Positions 43,852 to 57,477 of a stretch of DNA of 64,000 nt are shown here, in pieces. Made by a program: the position numbers and the translations under genes. The notes beneath the pieces are model-generated. The model did no database searches. It was not told the DNA's origin and saw only the letters and a program-made list of their open reading frames with translations. This DNA is from Eleusine coracana subsp. coracana (Eukaryota > Streptophyta > Magnoliopsida > Poales > Poaceae): the NCBI GenBank assembly GCA_032690845.1, contig CM064420.1:61988707-62052706 (forward strand), in the 5' to 3' direction. Positions within the stretch are counted from its first letter, which is position 1. Every line of letters starts with the position of its first letter.

Positions 43852-46800
43852 CTAGTCTAACAATGAGAAGACTGGAATTCCCTTCGCATTGAAACTTTCA
43901 CATTTCACAAGTAGTTCCTCTCCATCCTCAAAGTCCTTCTCGCCAGCAGCCTGTGACAGATTTTTACAGAATTTCAGTAATGAAGGTCAATAAAAAAGAT
44001 ATACAAGATACAATGTTGGAAATCTATGATATGGTGGTTTCACAACAGCCATATGTACAGAAAAATTGATCAACTCTTTCTCAGTTGGTATAAGTTACCT
44101 CAAATTTATGCATCCCACGTGTTCCATCACTCAACTCAAGCACTAGTCCATAAGCTCGTACTTGGTACACCTTTGCTGTAACTACATCACCCAGCTTCAT
44201 AGACCCAGAATGGAAGTTCGTAGGACTCGAATACTTCAGGTCTTGAGCATTATTAGCATTAGCATTCTGTTCTGGAATCACTGACGTACTGGTTTCCAAC
44301 CCATCACTTCCGGAGTCATTAGCCTTCACTTTCTTAGTTTTCTTAGGAGTTGATGCACCTGAAGCCTTCTTAGGGGTAGCCGTCCTAGCCTCCTGACGTC
44401 CAGTGGCTGATTTATATGGTTTAGGAGATGACTTTGCAACCTTTGTCTGCCTTTTGGTACGAATATTTGCAACATCTTGTGCATCGCAATCTTCCTCACT
44501 ACGTATTACAACTGCAGGAGTAGAAAATGCAGGTGCCTCGTCAGGCGTGCCATCATGTTTGCTACTGGATGGCTCACCATCAGCATGCACACTGGGCAAA
44601 TTCTCTACAGCAGCCCAACCAATAATTCCTTGGCTTGGCGACGAAGTAGTGCCTTTACTTTCCAAATTCTTCTTGTTACGTGGAGGCGGTAAGGATGATT
44701 TAAGTGAAAGCTTAATGTTACCCCTCACATCCTGTCCAATACATGTCAAAGAGAGAACTTGACCAACAGATACAACATCTGAGACTTTGGACACCTGCAG
44801 GACAGAAAGCAACAAAATAAAATATGGATAATAATTAAAAAAACTGAAATAGGTCCAGCACTGCTCAGTCCAATAAGTTAAGTGGAGCTATCATCAATAT
44901 AAAGTAAGATGTAACAAAAACTCCGTCGGTAGCTCACCAAAAGCAAAGTAATCCTATTGAACTTATTTCTACAAGAAGCATAGAACTATAGTGACATACT
45001 GAGAGATTAAAAGAGCATAACTAGCAAATTAAAAGAGGAACACATTAAGCCTTAAATCATCTATTAAATACCGGATCATGTGACAGTTCAGAAATGTGAA
45101 GTAGGCCTTGTTGTCCACCATTGAACTCCACAAAAGCGCCATACTCCTTAATTGATGAAACAATTCCTTTGTATGTTTTACCGACTTCAATTTCACGTCC
45201 AACAAGAAATTCAACCTACAAAGAACAAGGTTAGAGTTCATTATATGAGGATTGTTACTCAAGGTACTTGCACTTTGACACTTTAACGGGAGGAAACTAT
45301 GATCATCTGTAAAGAATTATGTAAGCTTTTATAAGTATCTGTACCTTATCGATAGCTTTATCCATAATTGCTTGTGTTTTAGCAACAATAGTGACCGTAC
45401 CATCATTGATTGATACCCGTGCACCTATAAGAAGGAAGAGGGAAATTAACTGGAAGCATCTACAGAAAATCTAGCCCAGCATAGTAATTAGTGATCATTC
45501 AATTCACAAATACAGTTCAATCAAATGGAAAATTGTGATGAATCATGCCAATCTTCATGGAAGCTTTGTTTCTCACTGGGCAAAATCATAACTGATGTCA
45601 GTGAAACAGCCAATGCAAAGAAGCATAATGGGACAGCACCTAAACATAATGAAGCATACTGACAATATTATCAAATGAAACTATCTATTATTAATATTAT
45701 ATTTTTTTATTAATATTACTATTTTTACTCTTGTTTGGTTACATCTAAGACCAAATCTGCTTCGTGTCCAAGGCTTTGTTGTGGTTGTAGTCTGACATTT
45801 GCCCCATATAAAGTCCTACGTAAATAATCATGTAATCACCAGATTCTAGAAGACCAATTATCTTACCATACTTACTCCTTGTAAATATCCATGGTCTTTT
45901 TACTCTGAATTCTTCCTTTTATCTATCCTAAGCTATATTAAATATATAGCTCACATTGTTGGCACAAGCAAATATCGATTCGATTAAAATAGTTGGCAGC
46001 TTGGTTCGCTAGAAAACCTAGTTCAGCACCCATGGTACGATTTCTAGTTAAACTGAGAATGACCGTGGTACACAAATATCATGTCAGATGACATCAATCA
46101 TTCTGATATGAGATCATAAAATAAAATAACACAAATAAAGGCAGGTATACCTGTTTCTTGCTCAATTTTTTTCCGGTGGAATAGCAACTTCCTAAGATAA
46201 TCACTGCCGAAGCTCATCGTAGCTGAAAACAGAGGGTCAGTTCTGATCTTAATCACATTAGTTTAAGGCATTAAAACAATTAAGTGCATTAAAAAACCTA
46301 ATCGGGGGGCGCTTCCATCATTCATAGCACGCGCTGTGCTAATTTCCTGGTCCATGCGGTCAAGGATTTGATTTCGAGCCTTTCGTGCAGGCTCTAAACT
46401 TTTGCATATTATGTCCAATGGTATTCCAGCAGGTTTTATATCCAGCTGAATAGCAGTAATGCCTTGCCTTGTTCCCGCAATCTTGAAGTCCATGTCACCC
46501 AAGTGATCTTCAAGGCCCTGAAAAACATTAATTATCATGTTCACTTCAGTATTGACATTCTGTGATTGCGGAAACAACATATACAGTTGGATAACAAATC
46601 AGTATGCTCTTCAAAATAAGTGCACCATAACGCTTACCAAAATATCTGTTAGAATGCGATAATTTGAAATATTGCCAGTTGTTGGGTCTACTTGACTGAC
46701 AAGACCTACTGAAACACCAGCAACATGTTCCCTTACAGGTATTCCAGCATCCATTAAAGCCATGCTTCCTGTGAGTCACCATTTAAAAATGCAGAGCATT

Positions 46801-49800
46801 AAAAAGAATAAATAATCTTCCAGCAGTTTGAAGGTATGTTGGTACTGAGCACAAATTAAAGAATGGCCCTAGCATCCTATAGGTACCTAGACCAAGGTTT
46901 CACAAGAAACAGCTGTAGGATGTTAAGAAATGTCAATCAAGGGCAAAGTTCACACAAAATATCTTCTCTAAGCCAAAAGCGAAATAGAATTAGAATTTCA
47001 CTTTTCAAGTATAAAAGAATCAAGATCAGATATAAATGATGTTTACCTCCACATACTGATGCCATTGATGTTGAGCCATCAGAGGCCATGACTTCTGAAT
47101 TCACACGAACAGTATATGGGAAGTCATTTTCTGGAGGAAGCACAGCGAGCAATGCTTTCTCTGCAAGAGTGCCTGTAAAACAGTATAAAAGTAAGTTGAA
47201 TGCAAGGAAAGTGAAACTAAACAAGGGAAACAGAGACAGTATTAAGAAAGAGATGGAGGGGTGGGAAGTGGCACAAAGAGGGCACTAAAAAGCCTCTAAT
47301 ATAAGCCAAAAGTAGGATATAATGTGCACATGGAAGAAAAGTTAGGTACCATGTCCAACTTCCCGGCGATTCAAGCCCCCACGTTTGGCAACTTCATTTA
47401 TTGAGAATGGTGGAAAGCTATAATGAAGCATGAAGCGCTTTGTTGGAGGCCCAACAATTGAATCCAATCTCTGAGCATCACCAGGAGCACCAAGGGTAAC
47501 TGTACACAAAACCTGCGAGCATGGTACAGGTTATTTGCATGGGACTTGATAAGAGATACTGCTATGTCCTCCATAACAGGGAACTAATACTTTGTATGCT
47601 CTATCATTTTGGTAAAGAGGCAGAGAGCAAACCTGTGTATCTCCACGCGAAAACAGGGCAGACCCATGCAATGCCGGATATGTGCTGGATTCACAATACA
47701 GTGGCCTCACCTCATCAAGTTGCCTACCATCAACTCTAAGTCCCTTCTCAATTATTCTATTACGTATAACCTGCACAAATGCACACAACTTCCTTGTCAA
47801 TTAAAAGAAGTGATCTAACAAGAAATAGCACTGCCAGGAGTAGCATCAAATACTGTCAAGGACAGCTGGGAGCAGTAGATCTCAACCTATTAAGATCATA
47901 AGTAAATAGAATTTGCCAATGGATTCCAAAATTTCTATATGCTAAGCAATAGTAATATATCTTCAGAAAAAAGATGGTAGAATCACTCGAACAGGAGGTA
48001 CATAAACGCAACTAAGTGGAAGCATCAGCAGCAGAACTAACACTTCACCTACATTTGGTAGTCCAAATTAACAACGTGCATTAGCCAAACAAATTTACTG
48101 GCATGATTTATCCTTGTTTCAAGGTTCTTTTTGCTCTCCCTTTTCAAACAAAGCAACTTGTTTCAAGGTTTACCTGTTTTCTCACTGTATCAACTGCCTT
48201 TGAAAGAAACTTCAGGCTATCCTCGTCATTTTCTTCTTCAAGTTTTGCTTTGACAGATTGTGTGATTTTTTCTAGGGCTTCTCCTCTCTCAAACTGCAAG
48301 AAATAAAAAAATACCCCCCAAAAAAAGAATGCTTCAAACTTTTAGCCAAATGCTGCTAAAATAGTAAAACAAAGGGGTCAATAAATAATATAATCACCTT
48401 TCCATATGCTGAGTCTGTGAATACTTCCTCAATGGGTGCTTCTGCCAATGTTCTAATTTTTTCATAGGATGTATCTGAAATCAGTGATATCTTGTATTCT
48501 TTCTTCTCTTTGCCAGCTCTCTTGGCCAATCTAATTTGTGGGTCGATGCATTTAACAGCCTGAGCATATTAAGTTATTAATGAATGCAAGATAATACACC
48601 TGTTGTTTGACATGACACATGAAGTAAAAGACAAAGAAGAATACCTCAGAATGTGCAAGCTTCATTCCTGCCTGAAGATCCCTTTCAGTTATTTCACGAG
48701 CTTGCACATCAATCATTAAAGTTTTATCCCGTGAACAAGCATATATAAGATTGAGGTCACTCAAACTTAACTGCAAATGTACCAAAAAAATGAATGAACT
48801 ACTAAACAGAATAAATTTCTAGTCTAGTAATATATGGAGCATATATCATCATATGTAAGCTGATAAAGTTGGTTATGCTACAAATAAGGATTCCTATAAT
48901 TTTTCCCAAAACAGGGCGCCGTGAAGACCACCAAAATGAACATGCAAATCAGAACCACATGCAATGCAATATAAATTTACAATACCATGGCAGCAAACAA
49001 TTCAGGATAGATCAAAGTGATTCCTACTGATAATAACCTGTCTATATTACTTAGTTACCTCATCCACTGTTGGATTCACAATAAAGTTCCCATCAATTCT
49101 CCCAACACGTATTACTCCAATCGGACCATTCCAAGGTATATCAGATAACATTAGTGCTGCTGAAGAGGCATTTGCAGCCATAACATCTGGATCTTGTTTT
49201 CCATCTGAGGAGAGAACATTTACCATGATCTACAAAAGCAGGACTCTTTAAATTTATAAATGAATAAATGATTTGTAGTGATTGTGTAAGCTTCAATAAT
49301 TTGACAAATAATGAGAAAGAAATACCTGAACTTCATGGTAAAAGCCAGGAGGAAACAATGGTCTTATCGGTCGATCAATTATACGCCCGCATAGAAGTTC
49401 TCTTTCCTTAGGGGCACCTTCCCTGCGCATATACGTTGTGGGAATAATACCTTGAGCATATTGTTTCTCTTGATAATCAACCTACAGCCACACAGAAGTT
49501 CTTTTTGGTAATTTAGACTAATAACATTAAAAATCACAATATAACTCAGCTACAGGAAAAAGAGGGTAATCAGATTAAGTAATACCTTCTGTTTGAAATT
49601 CAATGTCCACCCAAACAATACTAAAATTAAAGATTATAATTAATGACAGGGGTCAGTTTTCAGTCTCAACAGCTTCTTAACAAAATGCTCATTGGGCCAC
49701 CACTTGCTCAATTAAGTACAAGAACAATTAGTACTTATGCAATTCAAAACATATTTATAAAATTGGACCAAAACCTGAAAGTTTGTGCAATCACATAATC

Positions 49801-50249
49801 ATATCGAACAGCAGGATGCATAAGCAGGAGCAGCTGAATCTAGCATTCCTAATGGAATTCGAAATCACACATCATCAAATGGGTAAAAAACGGATCCATA
49901 CAGTGAGTGGAAGAAAGTCCCGGACGGGCTCAGATGACTTGGCTGCGGCGACCGTAGAGAGGACGTGGGTGTCTTCCATTGAGATCACCACGGAGCCATT
50001 CGCGAAGCGCGCTATCTTGCCGGTCTCGAAGGCGATCATGCGCCCGCCGATCTCGAATTCCTCGCGGAAGCTCTCCAGCATCTTCCGTCCCGGCTGCGGC
50101 GGCGTCTCCGCAGCGGCCTGCGGGGCCATCTCCTCGGCAGCGCCTGAGAGGAATGCTGCGCGGCCGCCGGGGACAGCGAGCGGCGCGGGTAGTCGAAGTC
50201 GGTGGTGGCGGCGCGCCAGGTAGCGGAGGGAGGCCACCGCCATCGACAT
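43852..50249 (-). CDS. PNP2: Polyribonucleotide nucleotidyltransferase, mitochondrial type (PNPase)
   Basis: Phosphorolytic 3'-5' exoribonuclease that trims and degrades mitochondrial transcripts. Exons: 49902-50249, 49326-49481, 49059-49229, 48645-48770, 48398-48559, 48174-48293, 47633-47770, 47350-47512, 47047-47172, 46638-46768, 46298-46517, 46151-46222, 45345-45424, 45072-45215, 44099-44794, 43852-43950; 983 residues, in phase throughout. The Arg-rich N-terminus (RYLARRHHRLRLP) looks like a mitochondrial presequence. RNase PH domain 1 (GRIIDRPIRPLFPPGF) and an alpha-helical linker follow. RNase PH domain 2 starts near residue 370 and holds the active-site region GTLAEKALLAVLPPENDFPY and SDGSTSMASVCGGSMALMDA. 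Then come KH (about 605-665), S1 (about 678-745, GLLHISELS), a Lys/Thr/Pro-rich linker, and a second S1-like segment at 910-983 (MKLGDVVTAKVYQVRAYGLV). Start ATG 50249 is the first in frame. Confidence 0.95.
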
Positions 50250-51399
50250 GGTGGCGGGTGGCGAGCGGCGGGGAGGAGCAGAGAAAGAGGGGTTTTGGTT
50301 AGGGTTTAAGCGAGAGGAATGGTTGGGTTGGGTCTCGCCGTCTTACGCCCGGGTGCGGCGGAGACGTTGTATCACTGCCGAACGGGGCCCATGTGTCAGT
50401 GGTTAGACAACCCCGCTTCTTGAGCTTCCGGTTTTTCCCGCGATATGATCCGTGCATAGAGCAATCGACGGCTAGGAAAGCACAAGGCGTGTCAAGCACA
50501 AGCGCCACGCACCACTGGTTCTTCCCACCGGCACCGGGACCGGAACACGCCGCGTGGCCGTCGTCGCGGTCCAGGGGTCGGCGCCGGAGGCGAAGAAGAT
50601 GATGCTCCTCGGCATCTGCAGCTGCTCGCACGGCCCAGACGCCTGTCGTGCTGCTTCGCTGCGAAGGGCAGGAACACGGTTGGAAGTCGGTTGCTGTTTG
50701 CTACGTTTCCCCTTGACTTTGAGACTTCGATTCATTTTGGTGAGATTGACCAGATTGGTTCTTGAATTGGAGCCATTCGTGGAGGATAAAGACGCGGATG
50801 GAAAAATGCTCGAGTTCCTGCGCTGCAATGTCGGTAATGTAGTTCATATATTGGTCGGATTAAGATGTTTTCGTATTTTCGAAAAGAAAATATGAAGATT
50901 TTGCCCTAAAGTTGGAACGCAACTATACATTACTTTGTCATGTGCTTCGTGCTAGAAAGTTTTGATCCAAATAGTCTTCTTTCTCCCAGTTTGATTATGT
51001 TTGGATTGAAAGGGAACTGCCGACCATATATCAGTGTCCATTGCATATTCTAGACAAAGACAACCGTGGGTCTGGCATAAGTAGTGGTTAGTGTACTGTA
51101 TTAATGCCAATTTACTGTGTGGTCGATGCCGACACATTATTGGCACAAAATCTCCGATGGAAAATGAGACTCTAAGATTATGTAAAAGGATCTTGAATAT
51201 CAGAGACACCAACCAAATTAATTCTGTGTACATTGCTAGCCTATAGGATGTTATTGGTCCAGTGATCAATAGGATCCTTAGTGAGATTCAATGAATTCAG
51301 TATCTCATCGCCCTCATTCCCCCATACGGCTGATGGTACGATGTCAAAAAATGATTATAAGAACACTTAGTTCAAGAACATTGGGTCGTCACAGCTTCT
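50250..51399. other. Intergenic: PNPase promoter side
   Basis: 50250-50340 holds the PNPase leader. 50400-50890 is GC-rich with open frames on both strands but no recognisable domain. The remainder is spacer up to the LINE insertion. Confidence 0.5.
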
Positions 51400-52029
51400 T
51401 TTTTCTCGAACACGCAGGAGAACTGCGTATCATTTCATTAATAGATGAAGAAAGTACAACACACACATCCACACCCCATCCCATCTTCTAGGTTTCATGC
51501 GCGCCTGTTTTCATTGAACTACCCGACTGGAATTGGTGATTGTCAAACACCAGATTAACTACCATGGCTGGTCAGAGCTGTGAGAGCCCTTGCTCCAGCC
51601 ATGCTCCACATGTGACTTTCCTCATCGGCCATGGTCAAAACTGTGGCAAGGTTCAGAGAGATCCCATTAAACACACAATCGTTCCGATGTCTCCACAGTG
51701 TCCACTGTCTAGGCACCCAGGATGACGACTGAATTCAATCCTTTTTTTGTTGCTTTGCTCACCAAACCTGAGATTCAGCCCCACCATTCATCAAAGTGTG
51801 TATCCATGAGCTGCAGAGAGAGTGTAGCTAATCCGACTCTATGCAACAAGACATGCCAGAACTGTCTTGCAAAGACACAACCTGTGAACACTGAACAGGT
51901 GGCAATGGTTTCCTCTTCTTGGTCGCAAAATGGGCAGCGCTCTGGATGTGGGAGGTTTCTTGGTGCCAATCAGTCAGCCGTCCAACAGCTATTGTGTGCA
52001 ACTAGCCACAGGAAGAACCTGCACTTCCC
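51400..52029 (-). mobile_element. 5'-truncated LINE 3' end with zf-RVT motif
   Basis: Minus-strand coding remnant 51775-51969 contains the reverse-transcriptase zinc-binding motif of plant LINEs (CPFCDQEEET, VFARQFWHVLL). It is followed by a LINE 3' UTR end (minus strand AATGAAATGATACGCAG, GTGTTCGAGAAAAAAG). It is flanked by 15-bp direct repeats GTCGTCACAGCTTCT (51385-51399) and GTCGTCACAACTTCT (52030-52044), one mismatch. The coding part is broken and cannot support transposition. Confidence 0.85.
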
Positions 52030-52044
52030 GTCGTCACAACTTCT

Positions 52045-55000
52045 AATAATCTCTTTGTTAACTGGTTGTGATTTGGTGTTATATGACATTAACATGATTG
52101 ACATAATTGTAGAAGACATACTCTAAGTATTACATATTTGGTGCCCAGGTGTTCAAAGTATATACTTCAGAAAACCAGGAAAGTGCTTGTATCATGCAGG
52201 AAAAACGCAGACAATACTAAAATTTAAGAATGTGAAATGCAAGTAGCATGTGCATAATCATTTTCACCTTATTAAATTATTGTATCTCATTATTCCTGTT
52301 CAGGAGCTCAACAGATTTGTTAAATGAGTTGCTATCTTCTTAGAGAGAGAGAGAGAGAATTCCGGTTATTTGGCCAAATGTATGAGAGTGTTTCTTGCCA
52401 TTTTTTGCACAACCAGGGTCCTTATTCATACTTCCTATAGATTGATCATGTATTGTAAGTCGTAACCTTTGGTTTGACCAGGGATTATAATTGGGATCAA
52501 TTCTCTTTCAAGAATGATGATAGGTAATATTTAGTTTCGTCATCAAAAGCTATTAATATGTGAAGAGAAAATGGCATCTTTACAGCTCAAATGTGCACCC
52601 TGCACATGCTAGGAAAGAACAAATCATTTATTTCGGGTGGGTCAATCATGTTCCCTTGAGTGATGTTTACACTAGTCTGATAATTGGCAGCAACATGCAT
52701 TTTGAAAGTGAATTCAGGTCCGCAATTATACTGTACATGATTGAGCTGCTTGTTCTTACTTCTTAGCTGAGTCGATTATTGATTTATAACAATATATTAC
52801 CCCAACATCAGCCCTAGAGGAGGCTTGGGTAAATCGGCACAGATTCAAGTATCTGTTGAAACAAACATAGGAGATGGGCTCACATGTATCAAAAGGTTTT
52901 GTAGCTGATATGTTCATGAACATAATAAATAGTTCATTAGTTTTGAAATCCTGAAACTGCTTCTCTGCTTTTTGGAGCCCTTATTTATTTTGAGTAGAGC
53001 CCCACAACGCTGTGAATATGCATGGGACAAGGCTGAAGGCTGAATCATTTGTGAAGGATGCACACAGTACATATGTGTTGATCAGCTTGTAGCGATCAGA
53101 CTTTTTAGTAATTTATTTGGTTCTTGTTTCCGTTTGGAAGGACAAAAATCATTCTGCACGCACGTTCATAAGTGGAGGCTATCAGTTCAAAAAGTCTTAA
53201 TGCTTGTGCGTGTTGATGCTTGGTCACGGGACACGTAATGTTGAAAGGACCTATTATTGGTGCTTTTCAGGGGAGTGTCCATGATGGCGATGATTAGGTG
53301 CACTTGCAACAAGCAGGGGCACGACTATCTTCATAGCTCCTCTGCCACCTGTTAAGAAGGAGGAAAGGGAGTTTCAAAAAAAAAAGGAGGAAAGGGAATT
53401 CAGAAATTCAATTGCAGGGTCCACTGCAGTGGCCTAGGCCATTAAGCTCCACTTTTCTAGAAACGCCATTTGGTGGTATTGATTTCCTCACCTTTATCGT
53501 GTAGAAGCTGGTATTAAATATGCGTAGTATATTCCATCACTCTTGAGCATAGTCTGTTGTCTACTTGTTTGGCTGAACAGCAAAGTTATCATATGTTTTC
53601 TCGAACTTCTGAAATGTCAGGCAGAGATTATTCAGTTAGATGAATAGACTGAACTTTGCCTGGCACCGAAGAATTAAGATATGCAAAATTTGGTAGAAGC
53701 ACGAAGTAGTGGCTAAACAGGAAGGCCATGTTCCTGAATCTGCATGTTCTAAAAGGTGTATCTCAAAAGAGGAGATTGTCTCCTCAACTTTGTATCAAAG
53801 GTACCTTTATTTTTGTCTCGTTGGATCTGTAGATGGGTTTTCCAGGTGTAAGTTGATGAACCTCAGTTTGTTTGTACAGATTTGTTAGTTTGGGGTTCAA
53901 CCTTAGGTTGGTTGTTAGACACTTAATTCTTAAGCAATTGAGTAGCAATTAGGGTTCAAACCTTTTGGACGCAAGAAGGGTAATGATTCACAAGAGCTGC
54001 CATAAAAATTTTACTGGTAAACTTGCAAATGAGATTACTATAGATACAGTTAACTTTTACCAGCTCGATAAATGCATTGGATGCTTTACATTTACATCCT
54101 GTAAATTACTTGGATCGCCAGAGACAGCCGGAACAAAGATAGGAATGAAGCATTGTCCGAAGTCCACATCAGGATAGCAGTATAATTGATATTTGGTCAG
54201 ACAAGGACATGGATAGGCAATTCCACTGGATTGAACCCACTGCATACAGTAAGCTTCTTTTGACTTTTCGTTGTTCCTTTTTCCTCTAAAGCTCACCACA
54301 CGAGCCTCTTTAAAAATGCCACCGTGCAAGTTCTAGGTTCTCACAATAGCTTTTGCTGCATCAACACCTGCCTGCGTCGGCGACTTCAGCCAGGTAAAAG
54401 GACTCCTCTCCTGCCCTTTTCTGCAGTTCTCTGCCTCCGCAGATCATGGGGGATGCATGGCAGGAGCATCTGCATCGTTCTTAAGGGCTGCGTAAGCAGA
54501 TCTTCAGATGTACAGGGATGGAGGACAACGGCTGAGAGCTCCTCCTTCTCGTCAGTCATCAGTTTGTCCATGCCTCTGATGGCCGTCTTCTCTGGCTTCC
54601 AGTTCCAGATGGCTTGGTGAGGCGTGGACAGAGACCGGCAAGTCAAAAATCGGCAATGGTGAGCTCCTGCGGCCTGCGGGAGCCTACTCCTTAGTTATTT
54701 TCCTCTTCACGTTCCTCGTCGTTTTCCCTTCCTTTCTTTGGTTTTTTTTTTTTTTTTTGTCTTTCGGCCAGTTTCCCATCATCTACGGTGGCATCAGAGT
54801 TGTATCAAGTGGTATCGGAAGATTTCAGTAGAAGATTTGTTTTTTTTTTCTGGAGATGATGTTTATGCTTCCATGAAGCCTTTTGGAATATCCTATTGAG
54901 AATTGCTCATGTTTTGTCTCCTTTACAAGGACATTGTTGTCATATTTGTGGACAAATTTGCACTGAAGCCTAACTCCACTAGTAGATAGAGACAATAAAG

Positions 55001-57180
55001 GATCAGTGATCATTCATTTTTCTGTATTGCTGTCACAAATATGTCCTCGATCCCTACTTCCTCGTGATGAGGTTGTGATAAATCGTGATTCTTGGAGTCT
55101 GGAATCTGGAAAACTGAGGCATGTCCTGATCCTGCATCCAGTCTACACTCTACACTACTGCAGAAAATGATATTTGTTGATTATGGATTTTCCATGCAAC
55201 TATGCAAGATGTGACAGTATATACACGTGTACTTTCAGTTGATCGTCCAGAAGTTCCAGATGCATCAATTAAAAAGACACTAATATAGGAACTTTCGTAA
55301 TATTATGGAACGCTCCGAGTTCTTGAAAAGCTTATTCGTGACTCTTGATTATTCTCCCTCGCTCACGGGACTCTAGCTGCTGGAAGACAGACAGTGTTTC
55401 AGGAGAAACACATGAGATTACAAGATGTGGTAGCGACTAATGGGCAGCACCAAGAACACTAGGACATCCCATGACCTGAGTCATGCCTATTTGGATGGAC
55501 TAAAACTATTTAAATTGACTCAAAACTAGCTCGGCGACAACTCTGTAGGCTCATTCAGAGAAGCCCTAACTAAGCGTGCATGCCATGTGCCCGTATGGGT
55601 TAGTTAACTAATTAACAGTCCGACTTTTTTTAAACATCATGACTTGTTTAAGAAAAAAAATCAAAAACCTCTTGCTTCAGGTTTTAGGATGACTCGATTG
55701 CAAAAGAAGTTCAATTATAATGTTTTAGCACTCGTTCTTTCAAAAAAAATCTTTTAGGTGATGTTCCTATTGAAGCGATGTGTCTATGATGATCTCGTGA
55801 ATCTCAAGATCAAGTTTGTCTATGTATGTGTGTGTTCATAATGATGAGTATCCGTACATATATGTAAGTGTCTACATATTGTCCTTCGCTCATACTGTGT
55901 TCAATTCATAAAAAAATATATTATTTCAGTTGATTTTCTAAAGATATAATACACTTTTAATTACTCAACTGCGGAATAGGAATTGCATGCTCCTTTAGCT
56001 GAAGTTAAGAACCACACGTACCTAGCTAGTGAATGTAAACAAAACTTCTTGCTAGATTCTGCGTGCTGATATTGGAGGCACCATGTTCATGAATGAACTC
56101 GACCTCGGTGAAAGTTCCTCTTCTTGCTTTGATCTCCTAGACAATGTGGCTATGTGCCTCGATATTCCTGGCAACCCCCACATAATCAGTTTTGCCGGTC
56201 CAAAATTCTGGCCTTCGCAGAAAAAAAAAGTCTGAAATTCTGTAGGAGGTCCGTTGCAAATGCTAAGCCATCTTTGTCTTTGCAGGTGATTACTTTCACG
56301 GACTCCGCATCAAGTACTCTCCCTTCGTCACCGGTGCTGAAGGCCTGAAGCAACTAGGAAAGTTCTCACATGTCACATCATCCCTAGCAACCGGGGCAGC
56401 CGAATATATGCTAGAATTCTTGGATATTTAGCTACATCAATGTCGATCTTCACAAGGGGATGGAAACATCGCGGTTTAGATGATTGGTCAGTCCATTTCT
56501 CGTTTTCTTGGCGCCTTGATCATGCCTGACTCGGGCGTTGAAATTGGAACATATTTTTGTGTAGTGCTTTCGGCTTTCCTTCTGGCATGCCAAATTGGTC
56601 ATAGCCTAATCATCCCTGTATAATATTTTGATGAATAATTTGTCTGAGAGACACTGAGAAAATGATGGTTTGTCCATAACACATTCACAATCGTGTTTTC
56701 ATCCGAGACACACTATAATTTTGGATGCTCTCATATGTGACACACTATTATCGTATAACAAATATTTTCAACTTTTTTTTATCACAACACATAAGATACA
56801 TTGAAATTTGGATCTTTGCACAAACATTCATTTCATTCTCTATCATTAAAAAATAGAGCTAAATAATGAGCAATCTTGCAAACAATCAAAAAAATCTAAC
56901 ACTATTTTTTAATGACAGAGAGTGCAACTATGTATACTTGTGTAAAGATTCAAATTTAAATGTGTTTTGTGTGTTGAGATAAAAAAATTTATTAATAATT
57001 ATTAAATGATAATAATGTGTCATAGACGAGAGCACACAAATCTCAGACAAAAACGATGAGTGTGTTATAAACAAAACTAACATTTTCTAAAAAAATATTT
57101 GACGCAACCATTTCTCAATGTTTCTCATACAAGTTCCCCTATTTTGAATTTTGATTGATGAGAATGGAATGTCCATGTTT
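52045..57180. other. Long intergenic region without a supported gene
   Basis: About 5 kb with only short open frames. Simple sequences are an (AG)n run at about 52342-52358 and a 17-T run at 54742-54758. 55755-55912 resembles the degenerate 3' end of a grass retroposon (GTGTGTGTTCATAATGATGAG, CATACTGTGTTCAATTCAT, then A-rich). Around 56040-56400 a plus-strand stretch reads as two possible coding pieces (LDIPGNPHIISFAG and YFHGLRIKYSPFVTGAEGL) that I cannot assign; it could be a decayed gene fragment. Confidence 0.5.
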
Positions 57181-57189
57181 TCAGTTAAA

Positions 57190-57260
57190 AGGGCCCAGGC
57201 CGATTGGCGAGCCCATTCGGCCTACGTGAAGATGGGACTAAAAGACCAAACATGGCCCAG
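57190..57260 (+). promoter_or_regulatory. Cluster of site II (GGCCCA/AGCCCA) elements before mL41
   Basis: GGGCCCAG at about 57189, AGCCCATT near 57210 and TGGCCCAG near 57254 lie 220-290 bp before the mL41 ATG. Site II motifs (TGGGCY, here mostly in the reverse orientation) are common in plant promoters of ribosomal-protein and mitochondrial-biogenesis genes and are bound by TCP factors. Confidence 0.5.
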
Positions 57261-57477
57261 TTTTACAACTCCAAACCCCACGAACCCTACACGGCTACAC
57301 CACTGCGCCGCCGCATTCTCCTCCGCCTCCGATCCCCTTCGCCGAACCGGTCGGTACGCTCCTCCGCGCCCTTCGCCTCCGACGAGCTCGATCTCCTATT
57401 CACGCTGATTTGTTTTCCTGGGGTGTGCAAAGCCAGCGGGAGAAACACGGAGACGGGGCTGAGGAGGCGTTGCGAAG

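Noticed and set aside
50472..50895. Overlapping plus and minus open frames beyond the PNPase start
   Set aside because: No recognised domain, no TATA or splice support, and the two frames exclude each other.
56040..56400. Possible two-exon gene fragment (LDIPGNPHIISFAG / YFHGLRIKYSPFVTG)
   Set aside because: The pieces can be joined across a splice-like AG, but no family is recognised and the frame closes quickly; not enough to call a gene.
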